Assembly (NCBI RefSeq): GCF_039544265.1 | Contig: NZ_BAABLI010000004.1 | Location: 186,001-250,000 of the forward strand | Length of the DNA: 64,000 bases | Direction of reading: 5' to 3' | From: Corallincola platygyrae | GTDB lineage: Bacteria; Pseudomonadota; Gammaproteobacteria; Enterobacterales; Neiellaceae | Shown: positions 19,501 to 25,347 of the stretch, one piece after another | How the letters are laid out: every line of letters starts with the position of its first letter | How positions within the stretch are numbered: the first letter of the stretch is position 1 | Notes under the pieces: model-generated | Told to the model about the DNA's origin: nothing | The model's input: only the letters and a program-made list of their open reading frames with translations | The model's database searches: none | Program-made: the position numbers and the translations under genes

Positions 19501-20583
19501 CAGAGGGCTTTCATTCAGAGGGGCGATAGGGAACACACCTGCGGGAATTATTACGCTGCCTTCACCAGCTGTATTTGATGAGGGAACGACTACATCTAGA
19601 TCCCCGCGATCCTGAAAGAGTTGCTGAGGCGCTCTGATAAATCGTAAGGATTGATCTGGCCTGCCCACTTGCACCTGGATGTTGTTTCCAAGCGTATCAT
19701 GCTGATTAACTGGTAAGTCGACATATGGTTTTTCTGTTGCTACTGGCTTGAGAATATCAACTTTTGATCTTTTCTGAATCTCAAGGCTTGCAGATCGAAA
19801 ACCCAAGGAAACATCGTAAGGAAATAAGTCCAACTCCCCTTGAACAAGAAAGCCTAGACTTGGGCTCTGATTTTGGAGGGCGACAATCTTATCCCTGTCA
19901 AAAATTTGGATTATGTCTCGGCGCGAACGCAAACCAAAAATGTCAGAGCTCGAACTACCTTCGACAAAATCACCACGAAAAAGAGCTTGGGAAAGAGTCT
20001 TGTCAGCAAAAAGTTCTACTTTTGAAATTCCTTCAAAGGAAAATACACCACGTCGCAGGTCAAGAGAAAAGTCAATATGACGGAGGCGCCTTTCGCCATA
20101 ACGATAGACAATGTGCTTTGCAGCAAGCGAAACTCTAACCTTCTTAAAGATGAGGTTTGGCTCAGGCGAATCCTCGACGGTGATCGGGCTTCCTTGATAC
20201 GTCTTGATTTGGGATTTTGCCAGATGGCTTATAAACTCGCTGCGCGGGGCTTGCTTCCAGTCTGAGTTTCTCAAAAGCCAGAATCTGGGGCCATTATTCC
20301 ATATAAGAAACGCATATTTTTTGCTTTCCCCTTCAATGTGACGAATGGCTGCATCGATATCTCGTTCCAGATTTACTGTGTTTTTGTCAATCTTGAGGAG
20401 TTGTAGGAAAAAGCTTTTGTCTCCAGCTGTGGCTGAATTTCGCAATGCTATCTTTAGATTTGGAATCCGATCTCCTGCTGGGCTTACTGCTGGGACAAAC
20501 AAAGTGAGGAGGTTAGGATCCGCAGAGCTATCGGTCTCTAGAACAAAACCGCGCGAAGATGCAAAACGTTTTAAGGCAACCAT
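10570..20583 (-). CDS. Giant 3337-residue protein of unknown function
   Basis: A single uninterrupted 10-kb gene, by far the largest in the window. It has no signal peptide and very few cysteines. The composition suggests mainly beta-structure: the first ~600 residues are Ser/Val/Asp-rich; residues ~900-1700 alternate short strands in a way reminiscent of lipid-transfer or beta-barrel-like repeats (for example GLQFRLDLGSLGRLIGF, VSIYGILSGTWGKFSSIEL); the last third is more helical. No enzyme motif, RTX repeat, PKS/NRPS domain or ATPase motif was seen. The ATG overlaps the 3' end of the lipoprotein gene by 13 bp, showing translational coupling; the membrane-protein gene follows at once. It could be a cell-surface or injected polypeptide. 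I cannot assign a role. Confidence 0.75.
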   Translation of the reverse strand: MVALKRFASSRGFVLETDSSADPNLLTLFVPAVSPAGDRIPNLKIALRNSATAGDKSFFLQLLKIDKNTVNLERDIDAAIRHIEGESKKYAFLIWNNGPRFWLLRNSDWKQAPRSEFISHLAKSQIKTYQGSPITVEDSPEPNLIFKKVRVSLAAKHIVYRYGERRLRHIDFSLDLRRGVFSFEGISKVELFADKTLSQALFRGDFVEGSSSSDIFGLRSRRDIIQIFDRDKIVALQNQSPSLGFLVQGELDLFPYDVSLGFRSASLEIQKRSKVDILKPVATEKPYVDLPVNQHDTLGNNIQVQVGRPDQSLRFIRAPQQLFQDRGDLDVVVPSSNTAGEGSVIIPAGVFPIAPLNESPLESSSAQSRRLKLGVSNTEVVNIAEKGVPAAALYFLGEATEDKVSITSANEQPAFLRRTILDFSDDLELEPKEIEDFRTGELLSASTPTIWAHIAPVDPDGKVICQGKAAIEQGWQVSSQADELVQFEPAHTTSITNATETLNYQLDDEPEVVLSARKVLFVKGAVTVARPRTSTHSSLMSPRLEDPIVLQNETLARYRLQQRTKQTPQIARLRGTQGISVTPQGFELIRTPNEEVMSLAKSINIKKEISKFSIKFKDESFRNLMRQNQFFLVLPAKYSDASEGAINSKELFDLDNSIQISDWGFSLDLANAPGASSFRTRDVSSEPILVLKYKKGTLYSLLHNKETWDNYSQENYFASDKVESTDATIKKWVEEINPAPEGNVSQDNVDYHRFIRHILYDPDWVGTLLIYPQIDLDNMPEGLAGLASGMELDRFRSHHIGFNQNKIELSNGDILMKPSSFFGLVGYHDGSAPEKDFSFKVHELKVLFGNSEVKGFDCLLKVKLAKWFGEDTTLKNDGAVPQGEHLTSKNTLWIKGRYESLLTEASEKINKYSFIHDRPIELIGRLEQDYEDNGKFFQKLTISYLEFKTLKSEPQGEGKRSVSSKIIIDADAKFKKLNLPGIKDIINFESIEMDGISLDFTGQFERIGGTWKPVDSAKFWPEDLNFDAIAIDASLPKLRPSGLLANFPLKFEKFHLLNELSLPDIGFSNFGGDKEDKIKFGLQFRLDLGSLGRLIGFDSSLVADLLVGWNSGDTPSFAVGLRFPDNGGRSLNISLGPVTFTAGYFDMFESVDSNDRFIALTDFRMDINGFKLPPKNFKSGILLTPAPDQGSSGKEKRSYYESMGWLAGFSAEKVAFLDKLILFVSQRYRYTGPADRAQQVVSEIEDIITLNLGDNKDEWEKKSKEYREKIDSHFSYDSDYEWFIGAGATFADSIVEGYAVYNPPGLYGGEGSIKDFLSLSIMYQQTTPRLGVYTATLKFADKISRFSVGAVTIQLPWVMMKMDTDGGYLVNVGLNLENLTDYSNAGAAEFGIFTGSAGVVYGKISGSALRDVPLLRKEVSRASRALPVYTPVTRLTLSGKFGIGRSLDEWPMFRGGAHVSIYGILSGTWGKFSSIELKDEVEPAKIDEIRSNLPSHYHKYWAEIGILAEIWGVIDFAVTRFGVNVQALIGYGVSFETLKGTTAYARALISISIRWVLFRIKVFGKKIEVAIQLSFKQEFRKTYVLARPNTDVPYDQYFTTSAGVQLLRENAPTEYEDYTPPPPVTFNLDQSPSVSTQKLIKVLPLFDYVRNDNQEIVAVPILNLPYGDGDRLGSPDTGHFKDLLGFVIDWSFSALKINEHLSDGKLNKALLRGCAQAVASLRLRSERGEWSAVRAKAHLNTAFQLHYLDPSEMSAEFEQEPRGATVFFTPHNMTACQIASDGSKTTITGFANREVPSTFLNRLDTMFEDRHIRIRDSQKTVGVQQSLDIETSKLLEDFLFEEYLESILRAVWALLSERLPNFDMKGGLTPAELKRQMLEESPQVSMRVNRQFFSGNRIPIAAIDPNSNDVETLPLPAARSIEIEIDPNALPAGIELSFDSSKVVFETDNNATDAIRDLLTVPINFGQVTAERKLPFIEGAHEGLALIEQIPVSLLQSDSFNLYTLPGSLKNNISYRLDKYHDGEHKMAAGAKANAFKQVALIRVPVLPVEGASDLYQIERMPEESRRSLGLMQLANIDFSNPDLSLTILQSVGDNKEAFSESSVDLSQSFILRTNLSKDPNPTSLSISSLARPSAPIRAHFQPSERHTALSILWDAAETNSGGYMMRLKGFEEPDKQELTLMIVLPEVRQESLIPPYIHALLLAEPTANVSTEAPLMLRQVGKKAVTLGTPGVLELEVKRPNPENQYQSLKVPGLRISREQAVREHLAYNGATGLINSPASFDRFLYSSAADRLLENAGVEEVNLSSRYNLLAVSIEQNDYYAGRSADLDLPVTPMDDEVTEKDLVNNYKPGWVYYWSVSAARLVNQSYAKSRELFPDQDNHFIYGAVGSDMKVKTQFRDIMGYTAPGGEKTATLLARYYDPLIAPGALAGMKSSHDVVDKKFVYTLSFDAASLNTPQDQQALNLLNDELRENTLERAATIMRCMQQLRDRGTKYEFFSTLGFRGGRTQNISESNRRKIYRFLKECYQAVVHNRADFSNSLRLEFSLSGNAPSEGFALYCAELIISREEQDVHEKLLGGRILEESQTDDDASNLRSEVIEKRIELPIADEPALSKSSKEERLANAIKDFLTGSGRQKIIAAISENAKGKTLIYILDAKMLELTPMRPNSEQAAAFAAFEPLATSAKSEVGAAFWDWTTNKREPQASDQLEKVTISNFDMDTAFSGLLHEVDHYNTPDQLAPFIGNAETSGLIVRLARAREELAERLSVRHVPIYDNAEDALEIKEASYVLNENLSNSLKRRISRFYGLDTILIVPLAYSSLPIADDKVLLYGNVEQGSKTNIDSVQATQEGNFLPAALRRNGSSGRLCIQFDVANAGISRMVESPLFFNIEYVRVNFGSGDVGTIDPDNTRWLKLFEPRKVTLAPTSAPANIPVLFKSLPKSPVVSVTDSQEQDARLKVDLDGIKEWSLVVDVERKDQVAQDETYLDIEFNTKPETKISTLNANPRSILSILYEYSGLAGIRGNAAGRTIVDDTLWIKALVYWTETLVSLFAAPRTSFALDSVNFESATQHYVLSTKNAISSNSKPLSTTLLEKIGSWDSDGLSYELKRITSDKRVYGKSDNQSGALARVKSEYDPKLHYQGNRITVGGLNLMLLENAWPSVWVKRNKGLSGVADLPTNDKFVYTSSKVRTGDHYTPSIRIEVGQIFGATLKEALHDFMRNQVFNDLINLDLGEDSELWPTIDLMWSYESGILDELKNKHSELSNFQPEPIARSTAIQTGPDLLRIAAAVDASVGAWLQRNPQAANHGRIEIRMTVFSRLLETQKQLLRMEKIQFPL

Positions 20584-22586
20584 GTCAATTCATCTCCTGG
20601 AGCAAGGGGAAGGGCAAGCTCGTCAAGAGACTGGACCCTGTCCAATTGGATTTCTACTAGGCTACCTGCACGGCGACGTTTAAGAGAGAGTGTCGAAATC
20701 GCGCGCTGAACCAGGTCTGCCTCGTTATTTGGTTGTTTCGATTCCGTTCCTGTTTCGGCGGCACGTGCTTTCATGACTTCTTCAGAAAGCCTGAATTTCT
20801 CGTCAAGGATATTGAGAATAGTTACGCCAGTTCTGACCCACCGAAGTTCGTTATCTAAATAGATCGGGATCTGGGTGAAAGGTCTAATGTTGGAGGGTAA
20901 GGTAAGGTCATGGAAATAGGCTTTCGAGGCATCCCAACTCTCGTCCTGAATGCTTAACCACCTCTTGACCAATTTATTAACGCACTCATGAAATATTTCA
21001 TGAAATGAACCTTCACTAACACACTCGATATCACTTCTGTCATTCCAATCATCAATGTCGTCATTAGGGTTGTAGCTTGGCTCATAAGCATAGTGCTGCT
21101 GCACAAAGTTTCGTAATGAAGAATTTTCGAATAACAGCAGTATATTGGAGCGTCTAGTAGTGGGGAGATCATGATAGAAGTAGCTCAGGTCTTGATCATC
21201 TTGAACCAGAATTGTCTGCTTGTAGTTTGATGTGAACATGAGGGCGAAAGGAAAACTTGAAGTCCTGTTGTTTGTCACGCGGTCTAGAGGTGCCCAATAA
21301 TCAACCCTTCCTGGATAGTTAGAATGATTAAGTGGGGGGTAATAAACTGCGCTGTCGCCTTTGTCTATCCAACCGTTTCCGAAAGGCGTGATTGGGTCGA
21401 AACCAACAAAAAAATTGGCAGGGTTAAGCGCATCGGCTTTAGCACCAACGATACCAAGCCAAAGCCTACATGATAGAGCGCCTGGCACTAGAGCACTAAT
21501 CCTTGTATCTCCGCCCACATTCCTAAAGTGCTCGATTTCAATCAATGAATCTCTGGCAGCCTCCCATTTGCCTTCGGATGCTTTTTCAGCATTTGCGACT
21601 TTCACCCTAGCGGCACCGATTGTTAAAGTTGAATCTCTGGCGACGATTGACACATCACCAGCAACAACAAGAGGGTCTGCTTTGTCCTCCATAGCGTTCG
21701 GCAAAAGGTGCCTTGCTGTTTCGACTGTGATCGTTGTATCACCGACTTCAATCGATACACCGCCAGCAGCATTACTCTCCTCAAAATTTGACCGCAAAAG
21801 GCCTCCTACCACTACACCTCTATTAAAGCTATAGCTTTGAAAACAGATTTTTTTTCCAGGATCGATCCGTTCAATGTTGTGGGGTATGGAGTCATCAAGC
21901 AGTCGTTGATAAACACCTAGATCTTCAGTGAATACCCTTCGCGGAGTTTGAACAAGTGTACCTAGCCGGCGTTTCATTTGCTCACGGTCCGCGAGCGGAA
22001 TAAATGCACCCTGTGATCGATCTAGGCCAAGACTTGCCGTGAGTTGTTTTGTTAGGTATTCCTCAATTGCACGGATTGAATAGTCTTCGAAACAAGTTGC
22101 GCCTACATCTTCAGGGCAGTCGCATAGATCGAGCCACCTAATAGCTTGAAGTTTGGGATCTCCCGAATCGCTTATTGTGCGAGGGATTGTAAATCGTGCT
22201 TTTATATGAAAGCGTCCAGTATCTTGTTGTTCTATGCTAATTCCTGAGTTGCTAAAGCACTTGGAAAATTCGTTCTGCGTATCCCTGTAATCCCTAATCA
22301 TTGAGCTTGGCCAGAAGTCGCTTGAACCACCCTTAGAGCCTTGAATTACCGTCACGGAACCGAAGTCAACATTAATACTATTTCTGAATAATGAGTCATG
22401 AAAGGCGTCGGCGTCCATTGTAGTGCCGACCATGTTGTTGATTACGACCTCTGATCGGATAAGTCGACTTGAACTGTAGGTACATCCGAATAGAGTCAGT
22501 GATGTGATAACCAACAACCAAGCAAACACTGGCAATGAGCGGGTTGGTTTTAAGGCAGCATGAGCAGATGTTTTTTCAAGGAGCAT
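20571..22586 (-). CDS. Large lipoprotein, first gene of the giant-protein operon
   Basis: About 671 residues. The start at 22586 is chosen because GGGAAAGGGA lies just upstream, and because it gives a clean lipoprotein signal: a basic N-region, hydrophobic helix, and lipobox LFGC; an upstream in-frame ATG adds 25 residues that spoil this. The mature protein has a repetitive valine/glycine-rich stretch about residues 275-330 resembling beta-helix turns, and ends in the motif APGDELTWLP, reminiscent of the tail of LysM- or SLBB-type modules. It overlaps the giant gene by 13 bp. It likely sits on the outer membrane or inner membrane surface and works with the giant protein. Confidence 0.65.
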   Translation of the reverse strand: MLLEKTSAHAALKPTRSLPVFAWLLVITSLTLFGCTYSSSRLIRSEVVINNMVGTTMDADAFHDSLFRNSINVDFGSVTVIQGSKGGSSDFWPSSMIRDYRDTQNEFSKCFSNSGISIEQQDTGRFHIKARFTIPRTISDSGDPKLQAIRWLDLCDCPEDVGATCFEDYSIRAIEEYLTKQLTASLGLDRSQGAFIPLADREQMKRRLGTLVQTPRRVFTEDLGVYQRLLDDSIPHNIERIDPGKKICFQSYSFNRGVVVGGLLRSNFEESNAAGGVSIEVGDTTITVETARHLLPNAMEDKADPLVVAGDVSIVARDSTLTIGAARVKVANAEKASEGKWEAARDSLIEIEHFRNVGGDTRISALVPGALSCRLWLGIVGAKADALNPANFFVGFDPITPFGNGWIDKGDSAVYYPPLNHSNYPGRVDYWAPLDRVTNNRTSSFPFALMFTSNYKQTILVQDDQDLSYFYHDLPTTRRSNILLLFENSSLRNFVQQHYAYEPSYNPNDDIDDWNDRSDIECVSEGSFHEIFHECVNKLVKRWLSIQDESWDASKAYFHDLTLPSNIRPFTQIPIYLDNELRWVRTGVTILNILDEKFRLSEEVMKARAAETGTESKQPNNEADLVQRAISTLSLKRRRAGSLVEIQLDRVQSLDELALPLAPGDELTWLP

Positions 22587-23161
22587 TCCCTTTCCCCAGC
22601 AGATGCATATGCGAACACAGGAATTCAACACTTGCAGCTTACGAGGCGATACGGCTTCCATGCCTTTGGAGTAGACAGGTTATGCTCGCTGCGAAATCCG
22701 AAATTTGAAACGAAATATTATAACTACCTAAGGTTGTAGCAGAACCAATCTTTGTCAAGGTTGATAACAGCATATTTTTTGGGCTGCAGTTCTGGGTGCA
22801 TTAAGTTGGGATTAGTTATCACTTGAAATGCAAGGTTTATTGTGTATTCAACGTTATTGTGTTGGCAATGCAAGTAAGTGCGTTTAGAGATGGATTCGAA
22901 ACATCATGCAGGGCAGGATAGTGTAAGTTTCTAGGTCGTATCGAATGACCAGATCTCATGTTACCTATTTGGCGTGATCAAGGTTGTTTGCGAACAGGTA
23001 ATTATTCTAATTGGAACTGGCTTTTGTCAGGGGAGACTTGAAAAAATTTATGCTACTCAAATCACAGAAATAAAGGAACTCAACGCAAAACCCCTTGGCT
23101 GAAAAATCACGTCAAGGCGGTACTCACAACTCAGGAAACTGTCATATCAATTAAAGAGGTA
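22587..23161. other. Intergenic, probable promoter region of the giant-protein operon
   Basis: A/T-rich 575-bp gap. No convincing gene, RNA or repeat was seen. It lies between the minus-strand inhibitor gene and the start of the minus-strand lipoprotein, so the latter's promoter should lie in its lower-coordinate-facing end near 22600-22700. Confidence 0.4.
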
Positions 23162-23389
23162 TCACTGCGCGCCCATTTGGGTATCTTCTTCTACACTTTC
23201 AACGTCTTGGATCTGCTTTACGACATGTATATTGTTGGATTGCGTTATCCCAGTCACGATTCCTAGATCATCCATGACCCTCTCAACCGTAAAACCGCAA
23301 GCAGCTAAACTGGATATAACCTGCGCTATATCACCATCGTTATGTTCTTTTAGAGTAATAACATAACGTTTTTTCTGGCCTAATTTCAT
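23162..23389 (-). CDS. Stand-alone I9-like subtilisin propeptide/inhibitor
   Basis: A 75-residue protein resembling the inhibitor I9 domain that normally forms the propeptide of subtilisins: an N-terminal strand (KRYVITLKE), a helix (DIAQVISSLAACGF), a central VMDDLGIVTG strand, and a C-terminal VKQIQDVESVEED strand like the segment that enters a subtilisin active site. It lies 68 bp downstream of a subtilisin gene on the same strand. It may fold, inhibit or serve as immunity to the protease. A perfect 12-bp hairpin ends 5 nt before its ATG. Family assignment by fold pattern; the partner is inferred from position. Confidence 0.6.
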   Translation of the reverse strand: MKLGQKKRYVITLKEHNDGDIAQVISSLAACGFTVERVMDDLGIVTGITQSNNIHVVKQIQDVESVEEDTQMGAQ

Positions 23390-23394
23390 TTCAG

Positions 23395-23424
23395 ATACTC
23401 ACTAGGTATTAGCCTAGTGAGTAT
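23395..23424 (-). promoter_or_regulatory. Perfect hairpin between protease and inhibitor genes
   Basis: A 12-bp perfect stem (ATACTCACTAGG / CCTAGTGAGTAT) with a 6-nt loop lies in the intercistronic gap; the 3' arm ends 5 nt before the inhibitor's ATG, so it covers the place where its ribosome site should be. There is no T-run, arguing against a simple terminator. Translational control or RNA processing is the likely role. Confidence 0.7.
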
Positions 23425-23457
23425 AATTTGCTTGTGTTGATTATTAAAGTGGCAGGC

Positions 23458-24774
23458 TTACAAGGGGCATTGAACAATACCTGCACCAACGTCCATAATG
23501 CTATGCGGAAGTGGTTCGGCATGACGTGTTAAGTGTTGCCACAAGTCTGTTCCTCTTAAATCTGGGTATTTTTCACATATCAATGCCGCCACTCCGGCTA
23601 CGTGTGGTGTCGCCATACTAGTGCCACTTATACTGTTATACATACCTGTTAGTGGCCAGGAGGAGAATATGTTAACCCCCGGTGCTGCAATATCCACTTC
23701 TCTTCCTGATTGTGGGTCCTTACCGGCATTTGAGAATGTTGCTATACCCAAGTCTTCATCTAGAGCAGCGACTGACATAATAGACGGGCAATTTGCAGGA
23801 GAGCTAACGGGCTCTCGATATCGAGGTCTTCCGCTGTCATTGCCTGCGGCGGCTATTATAATGGAACCGTGCTCTAAAGCTCTTCTTCCGACTCTTTCGT
23901 ATGCTGGAGAATAGCCTTGTCCAACCCTTGTCCTTGAGCCAAGTGACATTGAAATAATTTCGCAGCCCTGGTTGATGGCCCATCGCATACCATCCAATAC
24001 CCAGCTAGTTGAGCCGGAGCCTGAATTGCTTAAGACCTTGCCAATATAAATATCCGCATCATAGGCAACTCCATAGCGTGGCCGGGTCGCTGTATGTAAA
24101 GGTCCACAGGCGGAGCCAATACAATGGGTGCCGTGACCATTTCTATCCTGTACATCTTCATTGCTTACAAATGACTTGCTAACTAAACAGCGATTAGAAA
24201 AATCTGGGTGATTCAAATCCAGCCCCGTATCAAGAACCGCGACTTTTATTCCCCTTCCACTGTAACTAGTGTTGGCATTAATGGCCTGCATTCCCCAAGT
24301 TGCCATCTTAGTGTTTTCATACTTTGTGTTTACTGGAATATGAGGTATTTCTTCAGAAGTTGAATTTGCGTCGGTAAGGCGTTTACGCATTTGAGTGATT
24401 GCTGCATTGGCTCCACTATACAAACCATCTTTTAGGCCGCTTAGGTAATCGAGTTGAGACAGCGCAGTCATGATTACATCCGGCTCAACAGATTCAATGT
24501 CGGGGTTATTAGTGAGTGAAGTAATTTGACTACTTTGTTCGTTGTTGCTTTTTAGCACTGCTATGTCAAATTCTTCTATGTAGACACCGTCAGCGTCACT
24601 CATAGCTGCAGAGCAGCTCGTGCTCTCATCCGCATAATCAGATGTGGAAGCTAATTTCAAGCCTAGACAATTTGTAATGGTGTCAAGGTTCTTGGCTTGT
24701 CCCGACCTATCACTAAAGACTACAATGATGTTGTCCAACTGATTAGCATGAATTAAGTGGTCATAAATACTCAT
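23458..24774 (-). CDS. Subtilisin-like serine protease (S8), apparently intracellular
   Basis: The 438 residues contain the full S8 catalytic triad: Asp in AVLDTGLDLNHPDF (~182), His in NGHGTHCIG (~214) and Ser in SGTSMATPHVAG (~390), with the oxyanion Asn in AAAGND. Residues ~15-105 look like an I9 propeptide (IIVVFSDRSG ... DIESVEPDVI). There is no signal peptide, so the enzyme is probably made for the cytoplasm or exported by a non-Sec route. A separate I9-like gene follows on the same strand. The promoter is expected in the 24775-25347 gap. Targets unknown; possible roles include a defence effector or regulated proteolysis. Confidence 0.85.
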   Translation of the reverse strand: MSIYDHLIHANQLDNIIVVFSDRSGQAKNLDTITNCLGLKLASTSDYADESTSCSAAMSDADGVYIEEFDIAVLKSNNEQSSQITSLTNNPDIESVEPDVIMTALSQLDYLSGLKDGLYSGANAAITQMRKRLTDANSTSEEIPHIPVNTKYENTKMATWGMQAINANTSYSGRGIKVAVLDTGLDLNHPDFSNRCLVSKSFVSNEDVQDRNGHGTHCIGSACGPLHTATRPRYGVAYDADIYIGKVLSNSGSGSTSWVLDGMRWAINQGCEIISMSLGSRTRVGQGYSPAYERVGRRALEHGSIIIAAAGNDSGRPRYREPVSSPANCPSIMSVAALDEDLGIATFSNAGKDPQSGREVDIAAPGVNIFSSWPLTGMYNSISGTSMATPHVAGVAALICEKYPDLRGTDLWQHLTRHAEPLPHSIMDVGAGIVQCPL

Positions 24775-25347
24775 ATAATATTTCCTTTTATCGTTGTTCG
24801 CTTTTTAGGTCTATCGCAACAACGTTCACTCCTGCGACTGTATTAAAGTAGCATCTAATTTGTGACTTTCTATATGCCGCTCTATTTCACATGTACCTAG
24901 CTGCTCGGATTTTTCTTGAATAAAGTGGCTTAGGCAATGTTGAATTTAAGCAATGTGCAATAAAACAGTAGGTTACGGAATGATTGGTGCCGGGGTTTAA
25001 AATGAGTTTGCTTCGTTCGGGCAGGTCTACATTCGAAAAGTGAATGCTCTAATTACGCTTTGATTAGTATTCTTCTCTGTCCAAAATTTTATTTTTTTGG
25101 TTGGCTTGATTCGAGCCCATTGTATGTTCCAGCCTTAAAGTTAGCGGACTAAGGCTAAACAAAGGGGGGAACGATTTTTCTCATCTCATTCGCTAGTGTT
25201 TCTCTAAGCCCTGCTATACAAGGCCTTAGCGTGTTTTTGAACACGGTTCATGTGTGGAGGTTCTGAAATTTTTCTAAGTTTTAGCTATCAACATAGTCAA
25301 ACTCGGCGGCATCGAGCGAATAGGTTCAGGGGAAGTCTGGAACTGGA
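24775..25347. other. Intergenic stretch between protease and recombinase module
   Basis: No gene recognised in 573 bp. It should include the protease promoter (near 24790-24850) and the downstream edge of the recombinase module, perhaps an element end. I did not find a clear inverted or direct repeat. Confidence 0.4.

Noticed and set aside
10390..20683. Multiple plus-strand frames of 60-150 codons inside the giant gene
   Set aside because: They are frame shadows: no ribosome sites, no motifs, and the minus-strand giant frame is uninterrupted over them.
8949..22586. Type VI or extracellular contractile injection system
   Set aside because: No sheath, tube, baseplate, spike or AAA-type recycling ATPase gene accompanies the giant protein and lipoprotein.
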